Shown in pieces: positions 1 through 11,979 of a stretch of DNA of 64,000 nt (its first letter is position 1; each line of letters starts with the position of its first letter). Source of the stretch: Rhytidiadelphus loreus (lineage: Eukaryota; Streptophyta; Bryopsida; Hypnales; Hylocomiaceae); contig OX344763.1 in the NCBI GenBank assembly GCA_947034895.1, forward strand, positions 33,107,025-33,171,024, read 5' to 3'. A model generated the notes under the pieces. The model was given only the letters and a program-made list of their open reading frames with translations, had not been told where the DNA came from and searched no databases. The position numbers and the translations under genes are program-made.

Positions 1-1963
1 AACTTCTTCATGGTTGTCCACCCCAGGTCCAAGACTTACAGGCTCTACCTCCTGTTGATGAAATCATCCTTTGCGCTTCAGTCTCGACGCTTATTGGATC
101 TGAGAAGGATTCTGTGCCGCCCGCATTCAATGACATCACCGAAATGTTGGAGAAGGTACTAAGACTACTGACATTGGCTTCTTCTTTTGGCGTTGTTCTT
201 TTCACATAGTACTCTGGAGTTATTTTCTAATATGTCACTTCCTTCATTGACGACTAAGTTCTGACTTTTTTATCTCGTAATTGCTTGCTGTTGTGGACGC
301 AGCATGCCTCTGACAAAGAGAGGTTTTTCAATGGCGTGGTTACTGGTCAGGCTGCTGTGGACCTTATCATTGTTGATGTCCCGGAGGGTTTACCGGTACC
401 GACAGTATCCAATCCTCAAGAATCGGTCCCACAATGGAATAAGTTCTCAGAGGATGGACTAAAAGATGTCTTTGACTTTGCTGAGAACTATCTATATGAT
501 GGCGGTGCTCTTCTTATGATGTATCCATTCAGTCGTGACATCAAATCATATTTGCTAGGAAACTGCAAATCATTTGGCTTCATGTCCCACAAGGATTGGT
601 GGGGCATGAATAGGCTCCATCTTACGTCTCCCTTGGATCCTAAAACCACGGTATGTATATTTTCATCTACTACAGTATGCATCTTAAATTCAGTTTGTTC
701 TTTCATGTCAACTTACTTTTGGTTTTAATTCACTGCAGACAATGCATTTCGCTATTTCGCTTTACATTAGAGCTCCAGGTGGTCGCTCTAGGAGCCGGTT
801 TTCATTTCGGAGCGTACCCGCGCACGATGCCGTAGGTGTGAATGTGGGACGTGACGACATACTGCAAAACTTTTGCGGTAAAGATGATGTGGCCTTAAAT
901 GGCAACATCCCTTGGCGCAGTCCAAGAGAGAAAGCACGCCCATTTATGCAAATGCTAGTAGAAGCAATTACATCTCCGGGTGATATCGTCATGACTGTAC
1001 AGCATCTACAGGTTTGTATTTCTCCTACCGTGTCCTCAAACCCTAAACTATTTGTACTTATGGTTCACTGACCTCACTTGGAGTATCTACATTCCAACTT
1101 CATTTTCTCTAATTTTCAGCACGTCTACGGATTCCGTTTTCTGTCTTTGCTAAGTTTATTTCAATGTTCTGATTTCATGATTCTGACAATATCTTAGTAT
1201 TATCTTAAGGTAGGCCGCTTGTGAATGTCGTCTCATTACCGAGACACCATTTTGATATACCGTGTTCTTGATTCTATTTTCTGAAAATGGGTGTGTCAGT
1301 ACCTAATTCTATAGTAAAACCCAATCTCTCTATTGCACATAACATTTTTATTTGAAAGCTTACCTTCACTTCTTGTTCTTCAGGTTCAACCATCTATGCT
1401 TGCCGTGCTACAGGTCACCATATTGTGGCCTTGGAAGCAGAGAAGTCCATCTTTGATGCCCTCCTTGCCCCGTTCACTCGAACTATTGCCAATCCTCCGT
1501 CCCAGTCGGAGCAGCATGCAGCTCCGCCGCTTGATCTAGACGACGAGGCAGTTCCCATCCGCCATGTCGTGAAGACTTCCAAATTCAGTAAGTAAGTTTA
1601 TCCCTAAGCTCTTTCTAGATATCCTCTAGAATTTGTCATGTACCTTGATCTAATCAATGGTTTTGTTTATTGTGTAGGCAAGCAGAGAAAATGAAGTTGT
1701 CACAACGTCGACCGTTTCATGGGGCCCGGTCATACCTCAGTAGCCCCCCAAAGCCATTCATATTGCCACCGTATGCGGAGGCATTAGCTTTGCAGTACGA
1801 TATGTTTGATCCAAAACCGTCTTGTAGGATCCGTACTGTTGATCCTCGAGTTCTATTATTTATAGATGATTCGGCTATAGAGTCTGATGGTGATTCATCA
1901 GATAGTCATGAGAGTTCTGCATCTAGATCTTCTAGCAGTATTGTACACGAATCCATTCTATAA
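1..1963 (+). CDS. Partial beta-class DNA methyltransferase-like protein, 5' end outside window
   Basis: Proposed exons are about 27-153, 303-650, 739-1011, 1384-1591 and 1678-1963 (stop TAA). The 5' end lies outside the window. The second exon encodes DLIIVDVPEG, placed like the DPPY catalytic motif of N4/N6 DNA methyltransferases, followed by AENYLYDGGALLMMYPF, which looks like a Rossmann strand-helix. The third ends near SPGDIVM, and the fourth encodes GSTIYACRATGHHIVALEAE, like the SAM-binding motif I with its following acidic residue. Catalytic motif first and SAM motif last is the beta-class order. The C-terminus is a serine-rich acidic tail. DPPY is replaced by DVPEG, so catalysis is doubtful. 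Exons 3 and 4 do not join in frame: both visible donors leave phase 0, whereas GSTIYACRA needs one preceding base. A micro-exon is missed or the gene is broken. The family call is inference from motif layout. Confidence 0.5.
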
Positions 1964-2690
1964 ACTCTATCTACACTATTTCTTTATATTTCTTCAATTC
2001 CATGCTCTACTCTTTTTGCACATTACATTGATACCATCTTTGTCTTTTGTTAATAGACTACTACTATTGCCTTATTGTTTTATATTCTCCCCATAATACC
2101 CTATACCACGGTCATAGGTCCACAAGATGAAAACTGCAAAAAAATCCAAAAAAAATTCCCTGCTCACAAGCTCACAGCTCACAGCTCACGGCTCCAAGGC
2201 TCACAAAATAGCACCCCCGCTCTCGTTCCCTAAACAACAGAAAAGGGGGGTCACACCTTCACCCAAAATTGCTCCCCATTGGCTCTTGTTTTTTCTCAAC
2301 AATTTCTCATTTTGATTCTCTGTTTGCTTGGTGAAGGTGTGACTATCCCTAGTGGTAGTGTTTGGAAACCAAAGCATCTAAAAAGTACCTAAATTTGTTT
2401 GTAAAATTCACACTAAAGTTGTTGATTTAAAACCAAGCGTAATCTATTACATGAAGTAGATATATAGTGTCACGAACCCTTGTTATGACTACTACTACTA
2501 CTACAAAATCCATCAGATTTTCATTCCAAAGAAATATCATCCAATAATTTCATCCAATGTTTACAATGAAAACCTAAAGTGCACTGAGTGAGCGTGTCTT
2601 CCTTGACATAAGCACAACAATGCATTGCAATTTGAAATTCATTGCAATTTGAAATTCATTGCAATTTGAAGTTGCTAGTTATAAGTTACC
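1964..2690. other. Intergenic, repetitive
   Basis: No gene is seen. 2470-2690 resembles 53085-53240: both have a tgtcacgaaccc-like start, a run about tttcatccaa, and end in gcaatttgaagttgctagt. At 2622-2669 the 18-bp unit cattgcaatttgaaattc is tandemly repeated. Trinucleotide runs (actactact) occur near 2489. Confidence 0.6.
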
Positions 2691-2694
2691 TTAA

Positions 2695-3614
2695 CCCCTA
2701 AAGTCCCATTGTCCCCTCAAGGGACAATTTGGAATTCGGACAGGTTCCTATAGGCTGAAATTTTACCCTAATTTTTTGAAACTTTTTTTGAAGATAGAAA
2801 AGCTGATAAGCTTTGTGGGAATATAATTTTTTTTTCAATCGGTGCCCGGATGCAAAAGTTATACCTCAAAAAGCCTAAAACTGAACTCGGCAGGCAACAC
2901 AAAAAATATTGCAAAAATTCAAAATAAATTAAATTTTTTTTTTCTCAAAGATTATGTTTTTGTTTACATCTGAAACTTTAATTCATTCCATTTTGATTAG
3001 TGATGTGAAAATTATGAACAATCTTATTTTTCGGGCAATCTAAGCATCTTTTTGAAAAAATAACTTATAGGATTCATTTCAGAATGCACTTTTCAAAAAT
3101 TTTCAATTTTTTTTTTTGAAAAGGTTAAGTTTGCTTTCTAGAACAATCTCACCGTTGGGATTATTGTATTTCAATCCCATCTAAGAGCTATTAACAATTT
3201 AGTTTTTCTTTCAATCTTGAACCTACTTCTACTTGACAATTTTTTGAAGTATGAAAATCAAGTTTTTATTTTTTGAATTTTTTTTTCTAGACTCCCAATT
3301 CAATTCTTCAACACAATAAATTTTAAATTCAAATTCCATAGTGCACATTTTTTTCACAAATAGCGATCAAAGTCATCTAAAATTGCAGTCTAGTGTTCAA
3401 AAAAACTTGTTTTTTCAACTTTGAATGCTCATATCTCTCAATCTGCACGGTCAAACTTCATGCATTTTTTACCACATAATATCAAACAAGTAAAGTTCAA
3501 GATCCTACGGTTCAGTTCCCCCCAAAGTATTTTTTTTGTTTTTTTGAACAAACGCAGTAGAAATGGCAGTTTTGAGTGGTTTTTGACAAAAAAATGGCCT
3601 TGGGACTTTAGGGG
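2695..3614 (+). mobile_element. TTAA-flanked non-autonomous element, piggyBac-like ends, copy 1
   Basis: The left end CCCCTAAAGTCCCA (2695) and the right end (reverse complement, to 3614) match over 14 bp. Each is flanked outside by TTAA (2691-2694 and 3615-3618). This is the architecture of piggyBac elements: TTAA duplication and C-rich termini. The 920-bp interior is AT-rich with no transposase ORF. It shares blocks with the element at 20923-21512, including the stretch around 2985-3010 (attccattttgattagtgatg) and the right subterminal gaaatggcagttttgagtgg. The class assignment rests only on termini and flanks. Confidence 0.6.
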
Positions 3615-3618
3615 TTAA

Positions 3619-4471
3619 GTGAGTGACCCTTGATTTTGAACATGACATGGGAAAGTGCATTTAAAACCCCATTTAAAGTTGTCCTCTTGAAGGGGTGTCA
3701 TTACATAGGATTGAGTGTTCTTGTATGTTCCGACTCTCTCCTGATTGGAGCTAACCCTTCATGAATTTCTTGCTAAGGTTATGGGCTGTCATGACACGCA
3801 CTGATTTTTTTTAAAGACATGGAAAATGCAGACCCAGTTTCCTCAAGACACATTCTTCAAGAATTTAGATAATTAATTAATCAAAGAGTTTGAAAATTAT
3901 ACCCCACCTTCTTCAAGTTAATTTTCTTTTTGAGACATTAGAGTTACGTATCCCAATAAGTCAACTTGTATTTTTACTTTTAGGTCCTATTTTTCGGTGA
4001 GTGTGTTTTGAAAATTCAATGAACTAGTAGTCTACTCTTGTAGAAAAATTGTCCTAACAAGCTTCAATCTTCAATCAAATCAATCATGAACCCCTTAGAA
4101 GGATTGCGTAGCAATTGTCAAAAAGTGTCATTTTTTTGAAGATTGAACAAATATGAAATGAAAAAGTTTGTTTTTTGAAATTCAAACATAAAAAACCCTC
4201 GCAATTGTATAAAACTATACTACACTCCTAGATATGAATAAGTTATGAATAGATATGATTTTATTAGGAAAATCTTAACTACGCACATTACAAGATAGTA
4301 GCATTTGACTTTAGTCAGCACTAATTAAAAAAATTAGTCTTGCCCAATAGGATCTATAGACTTAGACTTCTCTTACCTTGGAGTGAGATTATTGCATTAC
4401 ACAATGTTTTTTTTAATACTCTCACAATATAATATCTTCTAGGTTATACACTTTCTAAATTTCAAAAGTAC
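3619..4471. other. Intergenic, no gene seen
   Basis: AT-rich DNA with short poly-A and poly-T runs and no ORF of interest on either strand. It lies between a TTAA-flanked element and a TA-flanked MITE. Confidence 0.5.
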
Positions 4472-4473
4472 TA

Positions 4474-4774
4474 AGGTAGGTGGCTCTAAAAGCAACCTAA
4501 CTCTAAAAGCGACTTCTAACACAGAGGTACATTTTACTTTCTTCTATGTACCAACAATGTACATTTCAGGAAGGGTTGCTTTTAGAAACCACTGCCTTTC
4601 AACTTCAAAAATTTGTAACTAATTCCACGAAGGTCCAAAAAATATGAAACGACTTGGATTAGATGTCAATTCCATTTTTTTTCCTACCAAATTTACTGAA
4701 AATTGTTTCAAGGAGTTTAGCTTCCCCCAAAATGCAATCAGCTCTTAAAGGGTCACTTGAAGAGCCTCCTATCT
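4474..4774 (-). mobile_element. MITE, TA target duplication, AGGTAGG ends
   Basis: Left end AGGTAGGTGGCTCTAAAAGC, right end (reverse complement) AGATAGGAGGCTCTTC, flanked by TA (4472-4473 and 4775-4776). The 301-bp interior has tgaaacgacttggattagatg and a gtacatt inverted pair, matching elements near 54242, 59338 and 56645. Termini and TA duplication suggest a Tc1/mariner-derived MITE. It lies inverted relative to the copies at 54242 and 59338. Confidence 0.7.
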
Positions 4775-4776
4775 TA

Positions 4777-5314
4777 GTGTGCCTTGTGCCATTGCCGCAG
4801 CCAAAATGTAAGTAAAAGTAATTTTCTAATTTTCTAATTCATAAAAACTTTGAAATTCAATAACTTTCACACTATACACCCAAATGCCACAAAACAAAGC
4901 CACAAAACAAAGTCACAAAACAAAGCCCGTGCGCCCCTCCTCGCCGGCAGTATCAAGCACGTGACCGGGGATGCACGGTCCAGGAGATCTCACCATAACA
5001 AACAAAACAAATTAAGGTATGGATCACATGTTGCCTAAAGTTACCTGCCCCACCAAAGTCACAGATCATGCACATAACCACAGAGTCGTGTTTGGAATGG
5101 GCACAGATTTGGATCGGATTTAAGCACATCCACGATCAACGTGACAGTCGTATCATCACAGTTTGAAAAGCAAGCACAAAATCAGGGACCAGGGCTGAAA
5201 AAGCATCTCTGCAAGTGAAAAGAAGAAGCACAGATTCAAGGTACAAGGCCGTGCTCTTTCAGAAAAGAATAGAGATAAGAAAGAATAATTCAGCATATCA
5301 GCTGTTGAAACATG
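4777..5314. other. Intergenic / PPR gene 3' flank
   Basis: This sequence lies downstream of the minus-strand PPR gene and probably includes its 3' UTR. A triplet of acaaaacaaagccac-like units lies at 4890-4926. No gene is seen. Confidence 0.4.
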
Positions 5315-8300
5315 TTACATTTTGCTCGTGAATACAAGACCCTGTGCCGTTTTCTCCTTGAGCAACCATTTTCGAAACGTGCTAGCAGTGGCCTCCAACT
5401 CCTGCCCTTCCTTCACCAACGCAAATGGAGCTTTCAAACTATTCAAATGGGCCGAGACGCCATCCCGTGCACCCCAGTTCTCACCTGCAGTGGAAATAAA
5501 TGGCATGAAATTCAGTCAAACGGTTAGAAGAGAAAATTCTTGACTAATTTCATCAAGGGAGCTTTGGAGGGCAATGAGCCACTAATGTAGAAATTGCTAC
5601 AAAGGAATGTCAAAATGAACACCAAATATAGTACTCCAGTAAATTGCTACAACTGTATTGAGGAATCTAGAATATTCTGCCGAAAAGGGCTATGCAAAGT
5701 TCCAGCAATTTTGATAGTTTAGGAAAAGAATCACAGAAAATCATGTCTCACCTGTTCTGAGCTGCCACTCCCATGCCAGCAATATCCTGATTTTCGGTGG
5801 CAGTTTCTGGCCTGATTTCACAGCTTGCCGAATTCCTGACAGCCATGTCAGGAGGAGAATCTGTGCAGCTCCAGTGCCAGTAAACCGGACATCTAGCGTC
5901 CAGCAATCGTCATTCCATTGACAGACGTTGTTACCGAACACTCCAAAAGTGACACTGAGCTCGGTCACTTTGAGAGCTCTGATTTTGTAATCAAAACTCC
6001 ACAAAGCATCAATCAGTGCATTATGGTAATTTCGCTCAGCTTCCATGTTGATACCCTCTCGTTCCATTGATTTGAACAGTGTAGATATCCGTTTCCACCA
6101 ATCCACTCCAGCAAGACTACCCTCACTTCCCTTGAACAAGTTGCACACGTCTGTCGAACAGCCAAGCCTTTGGAGCACTTCTAACAGCCGTTCTGAGTCC
6201 TGGCATTGTCCACACCGCCCAAGAGCTGAAAGTAAAGCCCCATGAATAGTGTAATGCGCATCAAACCCGGCAGTCTCCAGGTCTTGAGTAACGCCCCATA
6301 ACCGACCATCTACGGTTCCTTCTTTTGTTAGTGCTTCAATCATGGGCACATACGAGCTAATATTCGGTTTGGGCCCTCGAGATTCACAGATCTCATACGT
6401 TTGCACTATGGAACCTAAATCACCAGCCCGCATATAAAACCGAAGCAAGGCATTGTGCCCAGCTGTTCCGCAAATCAGATTCTCTTTTTTCATTTCGGCA
6501 ATGAGCTTTTCGCCTTTGGGGATCTGTCCACTTAAGCTGTATGCTTCAAGTAAAAAGGAGAAGCTTTGAGCACCCGGACGGACGTTGTTTGCCTTCATTT
6601 TCACAAATAAGTTTTCAGCTTCCTGCCATTGCCCTTTCTTCCCATGACCTGTACACAGCATTCTTTCATAAGATAAGATTCCTCAGTTTTACAATTGAAA
6701 ACATATAATTACATTTCGGCACGGATAAATGAACAGTGAGCCAAGAAAAGGAATCCAGATTCTTATTGTTGATATCATGTTATGTTTACAAAGGTGGCTC
6801 ACTTTAGGATTAATTATTTCCCTCATCCAGACTTTGGTCAGCATGTTTGTATTTGGTTTCATTTGACAATGATAGCAAGCCTAGAAATAAAATGAATTGC
6901 TTGAAACGTGGACAATATTTTTCCAAGATTTAAGTCCTTTAGATTCATTCTTTATACTACAGTGGAAAGGGTGAAAGCTGTAGAATATCATGTGGAGGAG
7001 AAGAGGAACTTGAAATACGGCTAGAGTGTAATTGTACCAAGGACAAGCCAATTGTAGCAAGCTAGTGGAGTGACAACGCCCTCAGCCTCTGCAGCCGTGA
7101 CCAGACTCTCCGCCTTCTCAATACATCGCATGTTGCAGCACGCCCTCAAGGCCGCGCTCATCAGCGATTCGTCAAACTTGCAGTTAGGATATTTCTCCGA
7201 CTCGTTGTAAATTTTAAGGCATTCATCCACCAACCCTTTCTTTGCGTGGATGTCCATAAGAAGCCTAAAGGTGACCACGTTTGGCTGCATGCAATGGACA
7301 TTACATCAAAGTACATCAATTCGTAAATAGAACACAGGGTACAAATACCTTGACAACTAGCAGAAAGAAAATGCTGGTAAAAAAACACGATTTCGGAAGT
7401 GCAATCAGCAAATCACTCAAGTGAACTATGTGGATTATGGAAAGCTTACATCCACGTTAGACGCTATCATGTCCGCAAACACTTGAAGTCCTTGCTGAAC
7501 ACTACCTCGACCAAACACAAGAATAAGAGAGTTGTAAGTTTCTAGAGTTGGCGCAAATCCTGCTTCCTTCATGTCCTCAACAATCTTCCATGCATCAGCG
7601 TAGTGCCCGCCCCTTCCAAACATGAAGAGCAGAGTGTTGTAGAATACTAAGTCAGATTTGTAGTTATATTGTCTAAATAGCTCAAGGACTTCTTTCACCT
7701 GAAACGATGACAAGAAACGGTGTTAGGACTAGGTGAAGATACAAAAATTTATAAAAATTTATATAGCACAATAGAGGAGACAAGATTTTGAGGGACAGGT
7801 AGGACACACCCCATCATAATGGCTGGCTTTGCCGTATGCATTTACAAGTGAGTTGAACGTCAGCACATCAGGTTGCACTCCCGCCTTCTTCATTTCAGCA
7901 AACCAGTAGATGACGTCTTTAAGTCGGCCACCCTTTCCATAGACATCCAACAATGTGTTGTATGTAACTAAGTCCATTGCTAAGGAATTGTTCCCAAGTT
8001 CTTCACGGCGAGCAATTTCGGCTCTAAGAGACTTAACGACAAGGTCAACTTCATAAAAGAGCCCTGCTTTGCCGTAGACACTTATAAGTGAGTTATAAAC
8101 CATGAGATCTGCTTTGATCCCATATGTTTCCATGTCGGCTAAAACCAAATCGATTTTCTCCCACTCTCGGGCTTTTCCAAAGGCATTGATTAGGATGGAG
8201 CAAGTCGTCAGATCTGGTATCACTCGGCTCTGCAAGACAAGGGATGTGAGTACGGACATGGAAACAAAAAATACTGGACATAAAAATTCGTCTTTAATTC

Positions 8301-11300
8301 AAAAGACGGTGACAGTCCTGTCGATGTGCAACCGTCCTCCAACCGCACTAGTTATCGTTGCTAAAAATGGAAGACTTCGATTACCGATGTAGACTATTTC
8401 AAGAAGACAGTACACATTGCAAACCTTTCGCATGAGAGCCCAATAGCGTTCAACGTCTCGAATGCGGCCCACACGGTTGAGTGTATTCATAATTATATTG
8501 AATGTCACTGAAACTTGTTGCAGCCCCAGGTCCATCAGAAGCCTATGTGCGTCCATCATACCCCTTACATCACCTGTTCATGGAGATTACATGTCAGTAT
8601 AATAATTAATAGACTCAAGATACTCAAGAAATCATCAGACTTTTCCATTATACCTTGAATCCCAGACAAAACCAAGAAAAGCTCAGAAGGATGCACCTAA
8701 TTTGCTGTGAGCCGTCAAGATTATATGACAAACGTTCCTGTCTGGGACACAGCTGCTAGAACGCATTTGTTCGTACGTGTCAATAATCTCTTTATGCATT
8801 CCCTTACGACTGTACATGTTGATCATAAAGGTGTAAGTAGTAGTATCAGGGTCCACATTCTCGAGTCTCATCTGCTCTCTAAGCTGAGCTGCCGTCTCCA
8901 GGCCTGTTTATCATCACAACATAAATGTATGTGTAAATAAGAAATTATAATTCGAGTTTGACCCAGACTAATATTAGCGCCAGCACGTTCACTAAAATAC
9001 GAAGAGAAGAAGTAAAGAGAGTGACCTCTGATTGACCTGTTGCATCCATCAAGCACTACATTGTAAGCTGAGACCACAGGGCGAATGCCAGCGTCTCGCA
9101 TTTTTTGTAGTACGTTGACACCTCTTTGTAAGCTGCCGCACTTCGTATAGCCAGACATGAGGATAACATAATCATCGTGGCTTGGTGTCAAGTTACTCTT
9201 CACAAATTCCTCAAAAACTGCTTCTGCAACGTTCATCCTTCGAGCATTCACCAAAACGTTGATTATAGTTCGATATACCAACTCGTCGGGTTTATAATGT
9301 GGTATTGTTTGCATCCATTGAAACACCTGAATACAGAAGCTGCATCAAATCTCGATGAAGATGCATGACCCAACGGTAAGACGAACCAAAAACTTCTAGC
9401 AGAAACTCTAGCATAGTCAAGGTACAACTTGAAAGGGAAACATGCAAACCAACCTCATGTGACACCTCTCGTTCCAATTACTGGCAAAGACTTTCTCAAG
9501 CTTTACAAGAACCATAAACGCCGTTAAAGGTAATACAGAAATTTGCAAGGTGAAGTGTAGACCTGCAATGCAGTGAGCCACTCCTTCATGACTCCGAGCA
9601 CATATACTACTTGATGAAGGTCTGACACAGTCACTTGCCCCACGAAACCGTCCATAGTGCTGATAACACTGACGTGGCTACGCAATCCTGATAATGCTTC
9701 CACGACCTGAACCCAGAATTCATCAGTAACGGAAGTCTGCACTTACAGTGATAGAGCGAAAACGATACTATTCGAACAACAAATCCAGTAGTCGACCGCT
9801 AAAGAACCAAGAAGCACCCATATTCTTTTAGCAGTATTTGAGTAAGTCAAGCCTGCATAGGGAATATTGTAGATTTGACTATGTTAAACATAAACATACC
9901 GATATCTCGTTTGTCACTGCTTTTTGCACAGAGGTATATATTATGCAAAGGAACTCTGAAGGTATAAGTACTTGTATATTCTTGTAATCTTCTATACAAT
10001 CTAGAATATTGTCTCTTATTGTCTTTAGGCTTACTCTATAGCTACTCATCTTCTCTGCATCCATTATCATCCTAAGGGCTAATCCTTCGTTATCATTAGT
10101 AGGAGCTTTGTACAGATAGTGTTTCTCCGCGATCTCAAACCACCGTGAGTCTAGGTAGAGTTCGACATAATATGACGATATCATTAGACTTTTCTTCCCA
10201 GTATCAATTTTTTTCCTACTCATGCAATGTTCTTCAATAATTCTGGTGATACAAAATCTGGTTACATCTGAATTGTATCTTTGACAGTACAATCAATCGA
10301 ATTGATCGTTTTCAAAACATGAATCGTTGTTCCTTTAGAGATGAAAAAATCACACAAAGTTGTAAAGCATTCGAATAAGGGTACCAACCTTCCGCACACT
10401 ATCAGGTTGATCAGTCAAGCCGTGCAAATCATGAACAGTCCCAAGGTCTCGTCTCCACAGACTCCCTTTCGCAGTCAATGGTTTCGGAAGGCCACTGCGT
10501 ATCAGGCTTGCTCCCCAAACTTGTACGCCATTACCATTATCCGCTGTGTTCTCTTCTGATACTCCTCGTCCATTCTCGACTGACCCTTTCCTATACCCTG
10601 CCAAAACCTCCCGTGCCATATTAATTGTATTCTTTGTGTTAACGTCCTCTTGAACCGTCTCTAAAGTGGTTGAAGAGGTGGTTTCCTTTTGGTCATTCTC
10701 CAGCTTGCTTGCCATAAGAGCACGAGCTTCAAGTACTCTTTGAAGCGTGAGCTTGACATCTTCTCCTGTACGATTCTCGGGCAAATTATCCTCATTCGAA
10801 TCTCCTATTCAGACACAAATCCAAACATGAACACGGGCATGAACATGATCAGATAAGGCAGAGGATCCTAAAACCGTTAGAACCAGATACTAGACAGATT
10901 CAGATTTGACTATAGCTCACAAAGTGATCTCTCCAGTAAGCTCTACACTGATTTCCCAATGAAAGCACACTCGTAAATATTGGTTGAAATGCTAGAAGTG
11001 ACGCAAATAGTATCCACTGCCTTACTTTGAAAAGTAATAAACATACCAGAAAAAGAAAGAAAAATCTTGCTCCGTATACTAGAGAGGGAAAAGGAAAGAA
11101 GACAAGATCACGTACTGGATGCATCTGGACTAGCAGAGGTGTCGACCTCTCTGGACCTCATGAGCTCTTCTTCTGTAACCTTGCCTTCACCCATTTTTTG
11201 TACATACCGTGACACTGCTTTCCCGTTTAGATTCTTTGGACTGATTCTATCTTCCTTGGGTGTTACTGCAGGCAGTGTATCATCCCAACTTGAATCTGTC

Positions 11301-11979
11301 AACACATCACATGTGAATGTTCCAATTCAAAATCTAAGGCAGATGCCTCAATTCCTCCTAGTTCCTTAATCCATACATCTATAATTACACTCAATGCCTA
11401 TTCAAGTAGCAAACGATGAAAACTGTCACCAATGCTAAGATTCCATTCATAGAAAGTGAGTACGTTCTAACCTTCCCATGCAAGGCTTCTACGGAGCTCA
11501 GAACAAGCAGAGAATATGGTTTTTGGAAACACACCGTAGTGTACTTTGAAAATTCATAACTAATTCAATATACCTCCAAAATTTACAAAACGACTTGCAT
11601 AGGGTTCCATTTCCTCTTGCCAACACACAGAAAATTCAAAACCAATTCTCATTATAGGTCAGATTCTTCCGAGCACAGTTTATGGGAAGCACCGCAACTA
11701 GGGTTTCCAATAAACAGCACCAACCATACCTGGTGAAGTCGTTTCCAAAGCCTCCACGGCGCGCGCCCTCGCAACCCTAACATTGGTTGCACCATCAGAT
11801 TCACTAATACACGTAAACCCCACTGCCTCCCGATTCTTCCTAATCCTCAAACGCGACCTGTAGCTTCCATTGCTCGCACCCCTAAACCCTGCCACCTCTG
11901 TTCCCCAAAACCCTGATGGCGAGAATCGACAATCCCCTTGCACAAGCGAGCTGGAATGGAAACAAGTCGACCCTGCCAT
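5315..11979 (-). CDS. P-class pentatricopeptide repeat protein with degenerate SMR-like C-terminus, 1220 aa
   Basis: Twelve exons read on the minus strand: 11979-11730, 11295-11116, 10804-10389, 9706-9563, 9326-9026, 8903-8697, 8573-8425, 8229-7810, 7698-7450, 7284-7038, 6681-5752, 5484-5315; total 3663 bases, in frame. The ATG at 11979 has a strong context (accATGG). The first 80 or so residues are Ser/Arg-rich, like a plastid transit peptide. An acidic linker follows, then a dozen or more 35-residue helical repeats, such as DLVTYNTLLDVYGKGGRLKD and PTLETYNSLILVFGRG. The end (WTLDVRFTGTGAAQILLLTWL, then a block ending APFALVKEGQELEATAS) resembles the SMR domain of GUN1/pTAC2-type proteins, but the LDxH motif reads LDVR and the TGWG motif is lost. 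By family it should bind organelle RNA; the target cannot be read. The exon 10-11 junction is least certain. Confidence 0.85.
9879..10292 (-). other. 137-codon orphan ORF inside PPR intron 3
   Basis: An open frame of 137 codons fills much of the intron between PPR exons 3 and 4. The predicted product is charged, with EKHYLYKAPTNDNEGLALR and SLKTIRDNILDCIEDYKN. No family was recognised. Its first third overlaps a 123-bp repeat shared with HCF136 intron 5. It is most likely a transposon remnant or chance; a cassette exon cannot be excluded. Confidence 0.25.
10221..10343 (+). repeat. Diverged dispersed repeat, copy A
   Basis: Aligns almost without gaps to 17510-17634, at roughly 70% identity by eye. 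Both start catgcaatgttcttc, share attctggtga, and share a block with aatcgaattgatc versus cagtcgaactgatc. It sits in a PPR intron, while copy B sits in an HCF136 intron. Confidence 0.6.
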
